Both the position numbers and the translations under genes were made by a program. A stretch of DNA of 64,000 nucleotides from Cedecea lapagei (GTDB lineage: Bacteria > Pseudomonadota > Gammaproteobacteria > Enterobacterales > Enterobacteriaceae): positions 4,712,001 to 4,776,000 of the forward strand of contig NZ_LR134201.1 in NCBI RefSeq assembly GCF_900635955.1. Direction: 5' to 3'. This document shows, piece by piece, positions 48,254 through 56,942 of this stretch; the first letter of the stretch is position 1; every line of letters starts with the position of its first letter. The notes beneath the pieces were generated by a model. That model did no database searches, was not told where the DNA came from, and saw only the letters and a program-made list of their open reading frames with translations.

Positions 48254-48353
48254 GCCCCTCACCCCGACCCTCTCCCCACGGGGAGAGGGGGAAATGAGTG
48301 CCGGTTTTTTCTTTTATCCCCTCTCCCTTCCAGGGAGAGGGTTAGGGAGAGGG
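48254..48353. repeat. Dispersed palindromic intergenic repeat (BIME-like), copy 2, yhjJ-kdgK
   Basis: Two inverted units, 48255-48291 (CCCCTCACCCCGACC, then CTCTCCCC-AC-GGGGAGAG) and 48318-48353 (CCCTCTCCCT-TCCA-GGGAGAGGG, then TTAGGGAGAGGG), separated by 26 bases with a T6 run. It fills the whole gap between two convergent genes. Confidence 0.85.
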
Positions 48354-48358
48354 TTAAT

Positions 48359-49291
48359 TTAGGCCGGCATCGCTTCCAGCGGGATAATCGCCCCGCGATA
48401 CTGAATCACCGTGCCTGCCGTCAGATGGCCTCGCTTCGCCGCCTCTTCGGCCGTACCTCCGCTTAAACGCACCGCCAGATACCCTGCGCTAAAGGAATCC
48501 CCTGCGGCGGTGGTGTCGACGACTTTTTCTTTCGGCAGCCGCAGCGCCGGGACGTTAACTAAAGCCTCACCTGTAACAGACACCAGGCAAGAGTCTGCGC
48601 CCCGCTTAATCACGACCTCTTCAACGCCTGCGGCATGTGTCCGGTGAATCACCTCCTCTGCCGGGCAGGGGCCCCACAGTGCGTCTTCATCATCCAGCGT
48701 CAGAAAAGCAATATCGGTGCAGGCCAGCATCTGTCGGTATACACGCCGGGTTTCCTCGCGGTTAAGCCACAAGCGTGGGCGATAGTTGTTGTCGAAAATG
48801 ACCCTGCAGCCGTTCGCCCTGGCCTGTTTCAGCATCCCCAGCAGCTTCTCCCGGCTGGCTTCGTTCAGGATAGCCAGGCTGATACCGCTCAGGTAGAGGT
48901 AGTCGAACTGCGCCAGCTCCGCGCAAATGGCATCCGAATGTTCGCTTTCCAGCCAGAAACGCGCCGCCGATTCGTTACGCCAGTAATAGAAGGTGCGTTC
49001 GCCGCTGGCGTCGGTCTCAATGTAGTAGAGGCCCGGAAGTCGGTGCTCCAGGCGCTGAATAAGGTCCGTGTGCAGGCGCTCCTGGCGCCATGCCTCCAGC
49101 ATCTGCTGGCTAAAGCTGTCCTCTCCGAGGGCGGTGACGTAGTGCACGGCAAGCTCGCTCTCGCTGACCTGGCGAGCCAGATAAACGGAGGTGTTCAGGG
49201 TATCGCCCCCGAAGCCGCGCTGCACCTGGGCGCCGTTCTGGGAGAGCTCGATCATGCATTCGCCAATGACGGCAATTTTGTGGGTCGACAT
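48359..49291 (-). CDS. kdgK: 2-keto-3-deoxygluconate kinase
   Basis: PfkB/ribokinase-family enzyme that phosphorylates KDG to KDPG in pectin, glucuronate and galacturonate breakdown. It has 310 residues (E. coli 309). The N-terminal IAVIGECMIELS and GFGGDTLNTSVYLAR contact the sugar acid. RLPGLYYIETDASGERTFYY is the KDG-binding lid. The PfkB signature near the C-terminus is VDTTAAGDSFSAGYLAVRLS, with the catalytic Asp in AAGDSF. A KdgR-like palindrome lies about 75-95 bases upstream, which fits regulation by the KdgR repressor. It is divergent from pdeH. Confidence 0.96.
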   Translation of the reverse strand: MSTHKIAVIGECMIELSQNGAQVQRGFGGDTLNTSVYLARQVSESELAVHYVTALGEDSFSQQMLEAWRQERLHTDLIQRLEHRLPGLYYIETDASGERTFYYWRNESAARFWLESEHSDAICAELAQFDYLYLSGISLAILNEASREKLLGMLKQARANGCRVIFDNNYRPRLWLNREETRRVYRQMLACTDIAFLTLDDEDALWGPCPAEEVIHRTHAAGVEEVVIKRGADSCLVSVTGEALVNVPALRLPKEKVVDTTAAGDSFSAGYLAVRLSGGTAEEAAKRGHLTAGTVIQYRGAIIPLEAMPA

Positions 49292-49366
49292 AGGAACCTG
49301 ATGAGGGAATAAGCAAAAAGCCAGATTCTGGCATTTTCCGCCGTGGTGAAAAATGAGTCAAATATT

Positions 49367-49384
49367 TTAAAACAGCGTTTTGAA
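49367..49384. promoter_or_regulatory. KdgR-like operator before kdgK
   Basis: TTAAAACAGCGTTTTGAA has AAAAC and GTTTT arms around a short centre, like the enterobacterial KdgR consensus (about AAAACRYYGTTTT). It is placed 76 bases before the kdgK start. The match is from memory. Confidence 0.45.
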
Positions 49385-49458
49385 TTTTTTTGATCTGCGC
49401 CAGTTGAGCGTGAAGGTGACCAAAATCGATCCGGCCCGGCGTGCCGCGAAAGCGAACA

Positions 49459-49485
49459 TAAAGTTCTCTATTGCCACGCCGATAA
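49459..49485 (+). promoter_or_regulatory. Flagellar sigma-28 (FliA) promoter of pdeH
   Basis: TAAA (49459-49462), exactly 15 bases, then GCCGATAA (49478-49485): a perfect match to the FliA consensus TAAA-N15-GCCGATAA, 47 bases before the pdeH ATG. pdeH (yhjH) is a class 3 flagellar gene in E. coli and Salmonella. Confidence 0.88.
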
Positions 49486-49532
49486 CCTTTCGACGAGCCA
49501 CGTAGAGTCATCAGGTCAAACAGGATGTACAG

Positions 49533-50306
49533 ATGAAGTTGAAGCAGATTACTCACCGGCTGCACACGCTTGAGGCGAGCGTTGAAAGTTTAGAAGAACG
49601 ACGATTTTGGCTGCAGTGCCAGCGTCGCTACACCTTTCAGCCGATTTATAAAACGGACGGGAAACTGATGGCGGTTGAGCTGCTGACGGTGGTCACCCAT
49701 CCGGATGAAGCAGAAATACGCATCCCGCCCGATCGCTATTTCTCCTCGATTCCTGCCCGCCTGCGGCTTACGGTTGTGGAAGAGCAGCTTCGACTGCTTG
49801 AGTCATGGCAAGCCACGTTTCTCGGTCATGGCATTCTGGCGTCAGTCAACGTGGACGGCCCGACGCTGATGGCGATGAGGCAGCATCAGCCGATCCTGGA
49901 TTTGATCGCGAAGCTGCCGTGGGTGCGCTTTGAGCTGGTGGAACATATTACTTTACCGCAGGCTGCGACCCTTGCCGGTCTGCAGGAGTTTGGCCCGCTG
50001 TGGCTTGATGATTTTGGGACCGGCCTCGCCAACTTTTCCGCGCTGAGCGAAGTGCGTTATGACTACATCAAAGTGGCACGCGAACTTTTCATCATGCTGA
50101 GGAAAAGCGATGAAGGGCGTAATTTATTCACCATGCTGCTGCAATTGATGAACCGCTATTGCAAGGGGGTAATTGTGGAAGGTATTGAAACGGCTGAAGA
50201 ATGGAGAGATGTTCAGTCTTCACCGGCCTGTGCGGCACAGGGCTATTTCCTTTCACGTCCGTTGCCTTTCGAAAACCTTGAACATGTTCTGATCCACCTC
50301 CCCTGA
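49533..50306 (+). CDS. pdeH: Cyclic-di-GMP phosphodiesterase PdeH (YhjH)
   Basis: Stand-alone EAL protein of 257 residues (E. coli 255), cytoplasmic. In E. coli it is the main phosphodiesterase that keeps c-di-GMP low during swimming, so that YcgR does not brake the flagellum and CsgD and cellulose stay off. The EAL position reads ELL (MAVELLTVV), as I recall for this family. The catalytic DDFGTGLANFSAL, IKVARELF (in place of IKxD/K) and IVEGIETAEEW are visible, with AQGYFLSRPL near the end. The upstream FliA promoter is perfect. It is divergent from kdgK and followed by yhjG after 65 bases. Confidence 0.95.
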   Translation: MKLKQITHRLHTLEASVESLEERRFWLQCQRRYTFQPIYKTDGKLMAVELLTVVTHPDEAEIRIPPDRYFSSIPARLRLTVVEEQLRLLESWQATFLGHGILASVNVDGPTLMAMRQHQPILDLIAKLPWVRFELVEHITLPQAATLAGLQEFGPLWLDDFGTGLANFSALSEVRYDYIKVARELFIMLRKSDEGRNLFTMLLQLMNRYCKGVIVEGIETAEEWRDVQSSPACAAQGYFLSRPLPFENLEHVLIHLP

Positions 50307-50371
50307 TGTCGTTTCGGTCACCCTGAACTATCTTTTAGTCAGGCAGACCGGCATCAGGAGAGGTAAGAAGG

Positions 50372-52438
50372 ATGACAAGAGCAGGTAAAATTAGCAGCGT
50401 AATCGCCGGGGTTTTCTTGTTGTTGGTTGTGGTAGCGATCGTGGTGATGGCGACATTTGACTGGAACCGACTGAAACCAACCATCAACCAAAAAGTCTCG
50501 ACAGAACTGAATCGCCCCTTTGCCATACGTGGCGATCTGGGCGTGGTATGGGAACGGAATAAACAGGAGCGCGGCTGGCGGAGTTGGGTGCCATGGCCGC
50601 ACGTTCACGCCAAAGATATTCTTCTGGGCAACCCGCCGGATATTCCTGAAGTGACGATGGTCCATCTGCCAAGGGTGGACGCAACGCTTGCGCCGCTCTC
50701 GCTGCTGACCAAAACGGTCTACATTCCCTGGATAAAGCTGGTTGAGCCCGATGCCCGGATTATCCGTCTGTCGGAAAAAAAGAATAACTGGACCTTTAAT
50801 CTTGCCAGCTCTGGCGACGAAGATCCTGACCAGAAGCCCTCCGGCTGGTCCTTCCGGCTGGACAACATCCTTTTCGATAAAGGGCGTATCTCGGTGGATG
50901 ACAAGGTGACAAAAGCTGACCTTACGATCCTCGTCGACCCGCTGGGTAAACCGCTGCCTTTCAGTGAAGTCTCCGGTCAAAAGCCGCAGGGAAAAGATGT
51001 GGCGAAGGCGGCGGATTACGCGTTCGGGCTGAAAGTGAGCGGCCGCTACAATGACCAGCCAGTAGAAGGCAGCGGCAAAATCGGCGGCATGCTGGCGCTG
51101 CGCAGTGAAAGCGATATCGCGTTTCCGGTGCAGGCTGACGTGCGCTCTGGCACGTCTCGCGTAGCCTTCGTAGGTACCATCAACGACCCGATGAAAATGG
51201 GCGGCGTTGACCTCAGGCTCAAATTCTCCGGTGACTCCCTCGGCAATCTTTACGCGCTGACCGGCGTGCTGCTGCCGGATACTCCGCCTTTTGAAACGGA
51301 CGGCCATCTGCTGGCCAAAATCGACACCGACAAAGGTTCGGTCTTCCGCTACCAGGATTTCAACGGGCGCATTGGCGACAGCGATATTCACGGCTCCCTG
51401 ACCTACAGCCAGGGCAAGCCGCGGCCTAAGCTCGAGGGTGATTTAGTCTCTAAGCAGCTACGGCTTGCTGATTTAGGGCCGCTGATTGGCGTTGATTCCG
51501 GGAAAGGCGCCGAGAAAACCAAAAAAGCCAAACAGCAGCGCGGCGACAGTACCGTTCAGCCTGCCGATAAAGTGCTGCCTTACGATCGCTTTGAAACGGA
51601 CAAATGGAACGTGATGGACGCCGACGTCCGCTTTAAAGGGCAGCGCATCGAGCACAGCGGGACGCTGCCGCTTAGCGACCTCACGACCCATGTGATCCTG
51701 AAAAACGCCGACCTGCGCCTGCAGCCGCTGAAATTTGGCATGGCCGGAGGCTCCATTAACGCCAATATCCACCTCGAAGGCGACAAAAAGCCGATGCAGG
51801 GCAAAGCCGATATTCAGGCTCGTCGCCTGCAGCTGAAGCAGCTGATGCCGAAGGTGGAGTCGATGCAGAAAACGCTCGGCGAGCTTAACGGTGACGCTAA
51901 TCTTAGCGGGCGAGGTAACTCCGTTGCCGCATTATTGGGGACCAGCAACGGCAGCCTGAAGCTGCTGATGAACGACGGGCTGATCAGCCGCAATCTGATG
52001 GAGATCGTCGGCCTGAACGTCGGGAACTACATTGTCGGGAAAATTTTTGGCGACGATGAGGTGCGGATTAACTGCGCTGCCGCGAACCTCGATTTGCGTA
52101 ACGGGATAGCGACGCCGCGGATCTTTGCCTTTGACACCGAAAACGCCCTGATCAACGTGACCGGCAGCACCAACTTTGGCAGCGAGCGTCTGGACCTGAC
52201 CATTGACCCGGAGAGCAAGGGGATTCGAATTATTACCCTGCGTTCACCGCTTTACGTGCGCGGGACGTTCAAGAACCCGGATGCTGGCGTGAAGCCGGGG
52301 CCATTGATTGTGCGCGGGGCGGTTGCCGCTGCGCTGGCGACGCTGGTGACGCCTGCTGCGGCGCTGGCCGCGCTGATTTCGCCTTCTGAAGGGAGCGAGA
52401 ATCAGTGCCGGACGATTTTGGGGCAGATGAAGAAGTGA
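50372..52438 (+). CDS. yhjG: AsmA-family protein YhjG
   Basis: Large periplasmic protein anchored by one N-terminal helix (ISSVIAGVFLLLVVVAIVVM), 688 residues (E. coli 686). The AsmA N-terminal domain begins FDWNRLKPTINQKVSTELNR. Long beta-rich repeats follow, and the AsmA_2 C-terminal domain includes LNGDANLSGRGNSVAALLGT and RLDLTIDPESKGIRIITLRS. AsmA-like proteins (YhdP, TamB, YdbH) are bridge-like lipid carriers between the two membranes. The job of YhjG is less clear but probably related. It lies behind pdeH in the same direction, with a GGAG ribosome site, and is separated from the convergent yhjE by a palindromic repeat. Confidence 0.92.
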   Translation: MTRAGKISSVIAGVFLLLVVVAIVVMATFDWNRLKPTINQKVSTELNRPFAIRGDLGVVWERNKQERGWRSWVPWPHVHAKDILLGNPPDIPEVTMVHLPRVDATLAPLSLLTKTVYIPWIKLVEPDARIIRLSEKKNNWTFNLASSGDEDPDQKPSGWSFRLDNILFDKGRISVDDKVTKADLTILVDPLGKPLPFSEVSGQKPQGKDVAKAADYAFGLKVSGRYNDQPVEGSGKIGGMLALRSESDIAFPVQADVRSGTSRVAFVGTINDPMKMGGVDLRLKFSGDSLGNLYALTGVLLPDTPPFETDGHLLAKIDTDKGSVFRYQDFNGRIGDSDIHGSLTYSQGKPRPKLEGDLVSKQLRLADLGPLIGVDSGKGAEKTKKAKQQRGDSTVQPADKVLPYDRFETDKWNVMDADVRFKGQRIEHSGTLPLSDLTTHVILKNADLRLQPLKFGMAGGSINANIHLEGDKKPMQGKADIQARRLQLKQLMPKVESMQKTLGELNGDANLSGRGNSVAALLGTSNGSLKLLMNDGLISRNLMEIVGLNVGNYIVGKIFGDDEVRINCAAANLDLRNGIATPRIFAFDTENALINVTGSTNFGSERLDLTIDPESKGIRIITLRSPLYVRGTFKNPDAGVKPGPLIVRGAVAAALATLVTPAAALAALISPSEGSENQCRTILGQMKK

Positions 52439-52447
52439 GCGAATGTT

Positions 52448-52532
52448 CCCCCTCACCCCGCCCCTCTCCCCGAAGGGGCGAGGGGGAAATCAGCGTCCCC
52501 TCTCCCTTTTAGGGAGAGGGTTAGGGTGAGGG
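52448..52532. repeat. Dispersed palindromic intergenic repeat (BIME-like), copy 3, yhjG-yhjE
   Basis: CCCCCTCACCCCGCC with CTCTCCCCGAAGGGGCGAG, then CCCTCTCCCTTTTAGGGAGAGGG followed by TTAGGGTGAGGG. It fills the gap between two convergent genes. The GGGGCGAG arm has one change from the other copies, giving a mismatch in the stem. Confidence 0.85.
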
Positions 52533-52538
52533 TAAAAA

Positions 52539-53864
52539 TTACAGCGACTGGTGGCGTGTCTCTTTACTCAGCAGCAGCGCAATCAGCGTCAGCGTGGACA
52601 TTGCGGCCAGATAAACGCCGACATAGAACAGGCCATAGTTAGCCTGCAGCCAGGTCGCGATGTACGGTGCGACGGATGCGCCGAGAATGGACGCCACGTT
52701 GTAGGAGAAAGAGGCGCCGGTGTAGCGCACTTCCGTCGGGAACATCTCCGGCAGCAGGGCACCCATCGGACCAAAGGTCAGCCCCATCAGGCTAAGGCCA
52801 ATCAGCAGATAGGCCATCACCAGCGCCTGGCTACCCGAGCCCAGCAGCGGTGGGAAGACGAACAGCGCAAAAAGAATCATCAGGCTGGTGATAACGATCA
52901 TGCTTTTGCGGCGACCAAAGGCGTCTGCCAGGTAACCTGCAATCGGCACCATCACCCCAAAGCCAATAACCGCCATCATCAGCATCCACAGCACGTCATT
53001 GCGTGAGAAGCCGAGGCCTGCCGGCACCGGCGCGGTGCTGAAGGTCATCGAGTAGACCGTCATGATGTAGAACAGCGTATAGGTCGCCAGCATGATGAAG
53101 GTGCCGAGGATGGTCGCCTTCAGGTGTTTGGTCAGCAGCGTGCCCAGCGGCACTTTAACCTGCTTGCCAGCTTTAGCAATCTTCGCGAATACCGGGGATT
53201 CATGCAGCGAAACGCGGACATAAAGCCCGATAATGACCAGAACCGCCGAAAGAATAAACGGCACGCGCCAGCCCCAGGACATGAACTGCTCGTCGGTCAG
53301 CAGCCAGGAGAGCAGCAGGAAGGTACCGTTGGCGAAGAAGAAGCCGATAGGCGCACCCAGCTGCGGGAAAGAGCCGTACAGCGCACGCTTGCGCGGTGGG
53401 GCGTTCTCAGTGGCCAGCAGCGCCGCGCCGCCCCATTCACCGCCCAGGCCAAGACCCTGACCAAAACGAGCCAGCGCCAGCAGCAGCGGGGCAAAGATAC
53501 CGATGGTCGCATAGCCCGGCAGCAGGCCGATGATGACGGTGGAAATGCCCATCGTCAGCAAAGAGGCAACCAGCGTGACTTTGCGGCCCACGCGGTCGCC
53601 AAAGTGACCAAATAGCGCAGAGCCAATCGGGCGGGCAACAAAAGCGATAGCGAACGTTGCCAGCGATTGTAGCGTGGCGGCCGTCGGATCGCCCTGCGGG
53701 AAGAAAATATGCGGGAAAACAATCACCGCTGCGGTAGCGTAGATATAAAAGTCGAAGAACTCGATGGCCGTACCGACCAGCGAAGCCACGACGACTTTTC
53801 CGCGTGAGTTTACTGGCGTGGCGTCAGCCCCGGTATCGAGCGTTGTGGCAACGGATGCTTGCAT
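52539..53864 (-). CDS. yhjE: MFS transporter YhjE (metabolite:H+ symporter type)
   Basis: Twelve-helix inner-membrane transporter of the metabolite:proton symporter group (ProP/ShiA/KgtP-like), 441 residues (E. coli 440). The family loop between helices 2 and 3 is GHFGDRVGRKVTLVASL, followed by GLLPGYATIGIFAPLLLALA and RFGQGLGLGGEWGGAALL. The repeat of the loop motif in the second half is ADAFGRRKSMIVITSL. The substrate is not known. It is a single gene on the minus strand with a 198-base upstream gap, in which I see no clear operator. Confidence 0.93.
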   Translation of the reverse strand: MQASVATTLDTGADATPVNSRGKVVVASLVGTAIEFFDFYIYATAAVIVFPHIFFPQGDPTAATLQSLATFAIAFVARPIGSALFGHFGDRVGRKVTLVASLLTMGISTVIIGLLPGYATIGIFAPLLLALARFGQGLGLGGEWGGAALLATENAPPRKRALYGSFPQLGAPIGFFFANGTFLLLSWLLTDEQFMSWGWRVPFILSAVLVIIGLYVRVSLHESPVFAKIAKAGKQVKVPLGTLLTKHLKATILGTFIMLATYTLFYIMTVYSMTFSTAPVPAGLGFSRNDVLWMLMMAVIGFGVMVPIAGYLADAFGRRKSMIVITSLMILFALFVFPPLLGSGSQALVMAYLLIGLSLMGLTFGPMGALLPEMFPTEVRYTGASFSYNVASILGASVAPYIATWLQANYGLFYVGVYLAAMSTLTLIALLLSKETRHQSL

Positions 53865-54062
53865 AGTTTTTTCTTATTTATTTGGCGAACGAAAAGCCAT
53901 TTACGCATAGCGAAAGCCGCATTTCAACGCGCCGGACGGGCCAGCAGAGGTCAAAAAGTAGCCATTAAGTGAATAATTTTCAGGCTGGCCCGTAAGTATC
54001 TATGAAATGCTTCACAAAATTTTCAAAACAGAGAATAAAACTGGTTTTTGGTTAAATAAAAG

Positions 54063-54719
54063 TTACCAGTTAGATTTATCTGCTAGGCTAGGCTCTTGAT
54101 CCCAGCGGGCGCAAAAACTCGCTATCTCCCCCGACTGAAATTCTGGCAGGTGCGCCATTAATTTTTCCGGCGGCCAGTCCCACCAGGCTATGCGCTGCAG
54201 GCTTTCGGCTATCTCTTCAGGGAAGCGCCTGCGAATAAGTCTGGCCGGTACGCCGCCCACGATGGTGTACGGAGCCACGTTCTTGCTGACCACCGCCCCG
54301 GCGGCCAGCACCGCGCCGTCGCCGACCGTCACGCCCGGCAGCACGATAACGCCATGGCCAATCCACACGTCGTTGCCAATCACTACCCGATCCTCACGAC
54401 GACGGGCAAAGAACGAAGTATCGCGGCCAACGCCAGGGGCATAGTATTCCGGGCAGTAGGTAAAGCGATGTTGAGAAGGACGGTCCATCGGATGATTGGG
54501 TGCCCCGAGGCGCACGTGGTTGGCGATAGCGGTGAATTTTCCAATCACGCTGTCGGCCACGCAGCAGTGTTCACCGAGGTAGGAGAAGTCCCCGAGAGTG
54601 CTGTATTCCAGCACGCTGTTGGCAAGCACTTCGCATTGTTCGCCGAGTGAAGTTTCGCGCAGGCGCACGCTGGGGTCGATAAAGGTTTTCTGGAGTTTGG
54701 GGGCGGCGGCAGGTGTCAT
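54063..54719 (-). CDS. Hexapeptide-repeat acyltransferase (XAT/phosphonate-associated type)
   Basis: Left-handed beta-helix acyltransferase of 218 residues. The hexapeptide repeats run from FIDPSVRLRETSLGEQCEVL to the C-terminal IGNDVWIGHGVIVLPGVTVG and DGAVLAAGAVVSKNVAPYTI, then VGGVPARLIRRRF. The catalytic His is in GAPNHPMDRPSQHRFTY. The chain resembles the DapH/DapD/GlmU-related proteins often found with phosphonate (phn) genes and, more distantly, chloramphenicol and streptogramin acetyltransferases. No phn genes are in the window, so the substrate is unknown. The ATG at 54719 is preferred; a TTG at 54749 would add 10 residues. The gene does not lie between yhjE and yhjD in E. coli, so it is an insertion. 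Confidence 0.8.
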   Translation of the reverse strand: MTPAAAPKLQKTFIDPSVRLRETSLGEQCEVLANSVLEYSTLGDFSYLGEHCCVADSVIGKFTAIANHVRLGAPNHPMDRPSQHRFTYCPEYYAPGVGRDTSFFARRREDRVVIGNDVWIGHGVIVLPGVTVGDGAVLAAGAVVSKNVAPYTIVGGVPARLIRRRFPEEIAESLQRIAWWDWPPEKLMAHLPEFQSGEIASFCARWDQEPSLADKSNW

Positions 54720-54809
54720 GGCATGCTCTCTGGTCGGAGGTTTAGACAAGTGGGCCTGCTAACCAGAAGGTCGGCAGGCCACCTATCCTGACCGGAAAAC
54801 ATGACAGGA

Positions 54810-55868
54810 TTATTTATGCGTTTTCCCGGGCATCCTCGGGTCGTCTTTGTATTCTGCGGTGGCAATCCAGGCCGCGCAGAACAGCGTGAGGCGAGCGAAG
54901 AAGTAGAAGAAGGCCATCAGCCCCAGTACCGAGCCAAAAGCGGCGCCGGAAGGCGAGCTGACCAACTTCGGCAGGCTGTAGGTCATGATGATTTTAATGA
55001 CTTCAAAGCCGATGGCCGCAATCATCGTGCCGCGAATGAGCGCCTTGCGGCGGGGGCGGTGGCGCGGCAGGCGCCAGAAGATCCAGAAGAACAGCAGGTA
55101 GTTGGCAAAAATAGAAATCGCCAGGCCAACCAAATGCCAGGCGGGTTTTAGCCACTCGATGCCGCCGAGATGCAGCAGGCCAATAAGCATCGTTTGTGCC
55201 GAGCCGGAAATCGAGGTAATCGACAGGGTGACGATCAGCGCAATCAGCAGACCAATCAAAGAGATAAAGTCTCGCAGGTACTTCACCCAGAATTTTTCCT
55301 GATCCTGTGGACTCCGCTCCCATTTGTCCCTCGACTGGGCGCGTACCGCCTCGCGCAGGTTGCCCATCCAGTTAATACCGGAGTAGAGGGCTATCAGCAA
55401 TCCCACCAGACCAACGGTGGTGCGCTGCTGAACGGCGGTGTTGATGGTGTTTTTTAGCGTTGCGGCAAGCGTCGGGTCGCTGACGTTTTCGAGTATTTTG
55501 GCAAAAATGTCTTCGAGCAGCGTCGGGTGTGAGGCGAGCACGTAGCCGCCTGCCGCGAAAGCCACCATCATGATGGGGATCAGCGACAGAAATGAGAAGT
55601 AGGTAATGGCGGCGCCAAACTGGTTTCCCAGCCTGTCATTAAAGCGCTCGGCGGCGCGCAGCAGGTGAGCGATCATCGGCTGCCTGACCGTCTTGTTGAC
55701 CGTGGCAATGGTGCTATTTACCGCGGCGTTGCTGGTTTTTAGTTTCACCAGCGGTTCGTTCTCCGCGGGCTCGTTTTGAGCTTCATCCTGCTGAGTCTCG
55801 ATAGTGACAACGGGCTTGTACTCAAGCTCGTTGGTGGGGCGTTTTTCACGGTTATCCGGCGTTGTCAT
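54810..55868 (-). CDS. yhjD: YihY/BrkB-family inner-membrane protein YhjD
   Basis: Membrane protein with six predicted helices in a Virul_fac_BrkB domain, 352 residues (E. coli 337; the extra length is in the acidic N-terminal tail). Conserved blocks are RFNDRLGNQFGAAITYFSFL, LVGLLIALYSGINWMGNLRE and FGSVLGLMAFFYFFARLTLF. In E. coli, mutation of yhjD suppresses the need for Kdo in LPS, so a role in lipid A precursor transport has been proposed; this is not settled. The ATG at 55868 follows AAGGAA and begins MTTPDNREKRPTNE; the longer frame from 55934 lacks similarity. It lies 55 bases downstream of yhjC in the same direction. Confidence 0.93.
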   Translation of the reverse strand: MTTPDNREKRPTNELEYKPVVTIETQQDEAQNEPAENEPLVKLKTSNAAVNSTIATVNKTVRQPMIAHLLRAAERFNDRLGNQFGAAITYFSFLSLIPIMMVAFAAGGYVLASHPTLLEDIFAKILENVSDPTLAATLKNTINTAVQQRTTVGLVGLLIALYSGINWMGNLREAVRAQSRDKWERSPQDQEKFWVKYLRDFISLIGLLIALIVTLSITSISGSAQTMLIGLLHLGGIEWLKPAWHLVGLAISIFANYLLFFWIFWRLPRHRPRRKALIRGTMIAAIGFEVIKIIMTYSLPKLVSSPSGAAFGSVLGLMAFFYFFARLTLFCAAWIATAEYKDDPRMPGKTHK

Positions 55869-55923
55869 CGGGTCAATTTTCCTTTTGCTGTGGCAGGATC
55901 TTAAGGAAATTATAGTCATAACG

Positions 55924-56823
55924 CTAATCGACATAACTTTTGAGTACGCCGGTTAGCCATTCCATAAACAGATGCACCCGCCGGGAAAGGTTGCGGCGAT
56001 GCGGATACAGCAGCGAAACCGGCATTGGTTCGGCGCGGTACTGAGGCAAAATTTCTACGAAGATGCCCTCTTTTAGCTGGTTCTTCACGCCCACGCGCGG
56101 GACCTGGATAATCCCCAGTCCGGCAGCGCAGGCGGCCTGGTAGGTTTCCGTGCTGTTCACGGTAATCAGGCCCCCGGTTTTCACCCACTGCGTTGTTTTA
56201 TCCAGCCAGACTTCAAAGCCCTGTGGGCGGGCGCCAAGGTTCTGGGCGTAATGCACCAGCGCGTGTGAGCCCAAATCGTCCAGGCCTTCGGGATAACCAA
56301 AGCGGCTGAGATAGTCCGGGCTGGCGCAGTTGATCATGGTGAATTTCCCCAGCGGTCGCGCCACGAGGCCGGAATCTTTAAGGTGGCCAACGCGCACCAC
56401 GCAGTCAAACCCTTCCCGGACAACATCCACCATTCTGTCACTGCTGCTAAGCTCTAGTTCTATGCCCGGATACTGCTGCAGAAAGCCAGGCAGTTTGGGA
56501 ATAAGCAGGCCGCGCGCCAGCGTGACGGGCAGATCAACTCTGATGCGCCCGCTGACGCTGGCCGGATCGTTCTGGAACAGGCCATCCAGTTCGTCGAGGT
56601 TGGTCAGCAGGTCCCGGCAGCGTTCGTAATAAACCATGCCGTCCTGCGTGAGCTGCACCCGGCGCGTGGTGCGGTGCAGCAGGCGTGTGCCGAGTGAGGT
56701 TTCCAGCGCCTGAACCTGGCGCGAAACGCTGCCCTTCGGCAGCCCAAGCGTGTCTGCGGCGCGGGTAAAGCTCTCCAGCTCGGCGACTCTGACGAAAAGC
56801 TGCATTGCGTGTATTTTATCCAT
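55924..56823 (-). CDS. yhjC: LysR-family transcriptional regulator YhjC-like
   Basis: LTTR of 299 residues, the same as E. coli YhjC. The N-terminal helix-turn-helix is FVRVAELESFTRAADTLGLP followed by KGSVSRQVQALE. The substrate domain follows (GRIRVDLPVTLARGLLIPKL and GLGIIQVPRVGV). The start at 56823 gives the family N-terminus MDKIHAMQLF; upstream in-frame codons to 56928 are ignored. It is divergent from a short-chain dehydrogenase over 119 bases, the standard LysR arrangement, so it most likely controls that gene. The shared gap contains TGAGG and CCTCA arms that may be a binding site. The ligand is unknown. Confidence 0.88.
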   Translation of the reverse strand: MDKIHAMQLFVRVAELESFTRAADTLGLPKGSVSRQVQALETSLGTRLLHRTTRRVQLTQDGMVYYERCRDLLTNLDELDGLFQNDPASVSGRIRVDLPVTLARGLLIPKLPGFLQQYPGIELELSSSDRMVDVVREGFDCVVRVGHLKDSGLVARPLGKFTMINCASPDYLSRFGYPEGLDDLGSHALVHYAQNLGARPQGFEVWLDKTTQWVKTGGLITVNSTETYQAACAAGLGIIQVPRVGVKNQLKEGIFVEILPQYRAEPMPVSLLYPHRRNLSRRVHLFMEWLTGVLKSYVD

Positions 56824-56942
56824 CTTATTCCCGCATTGTTGTTTTAAATGAAACAGTGAGGCGTACCTGGCCATATTTATTGATTTTGTATCAGCTAATA
56901 AGATGCACCTCAATGTCCTGACAGCCAAATAAGGGGTTTATC

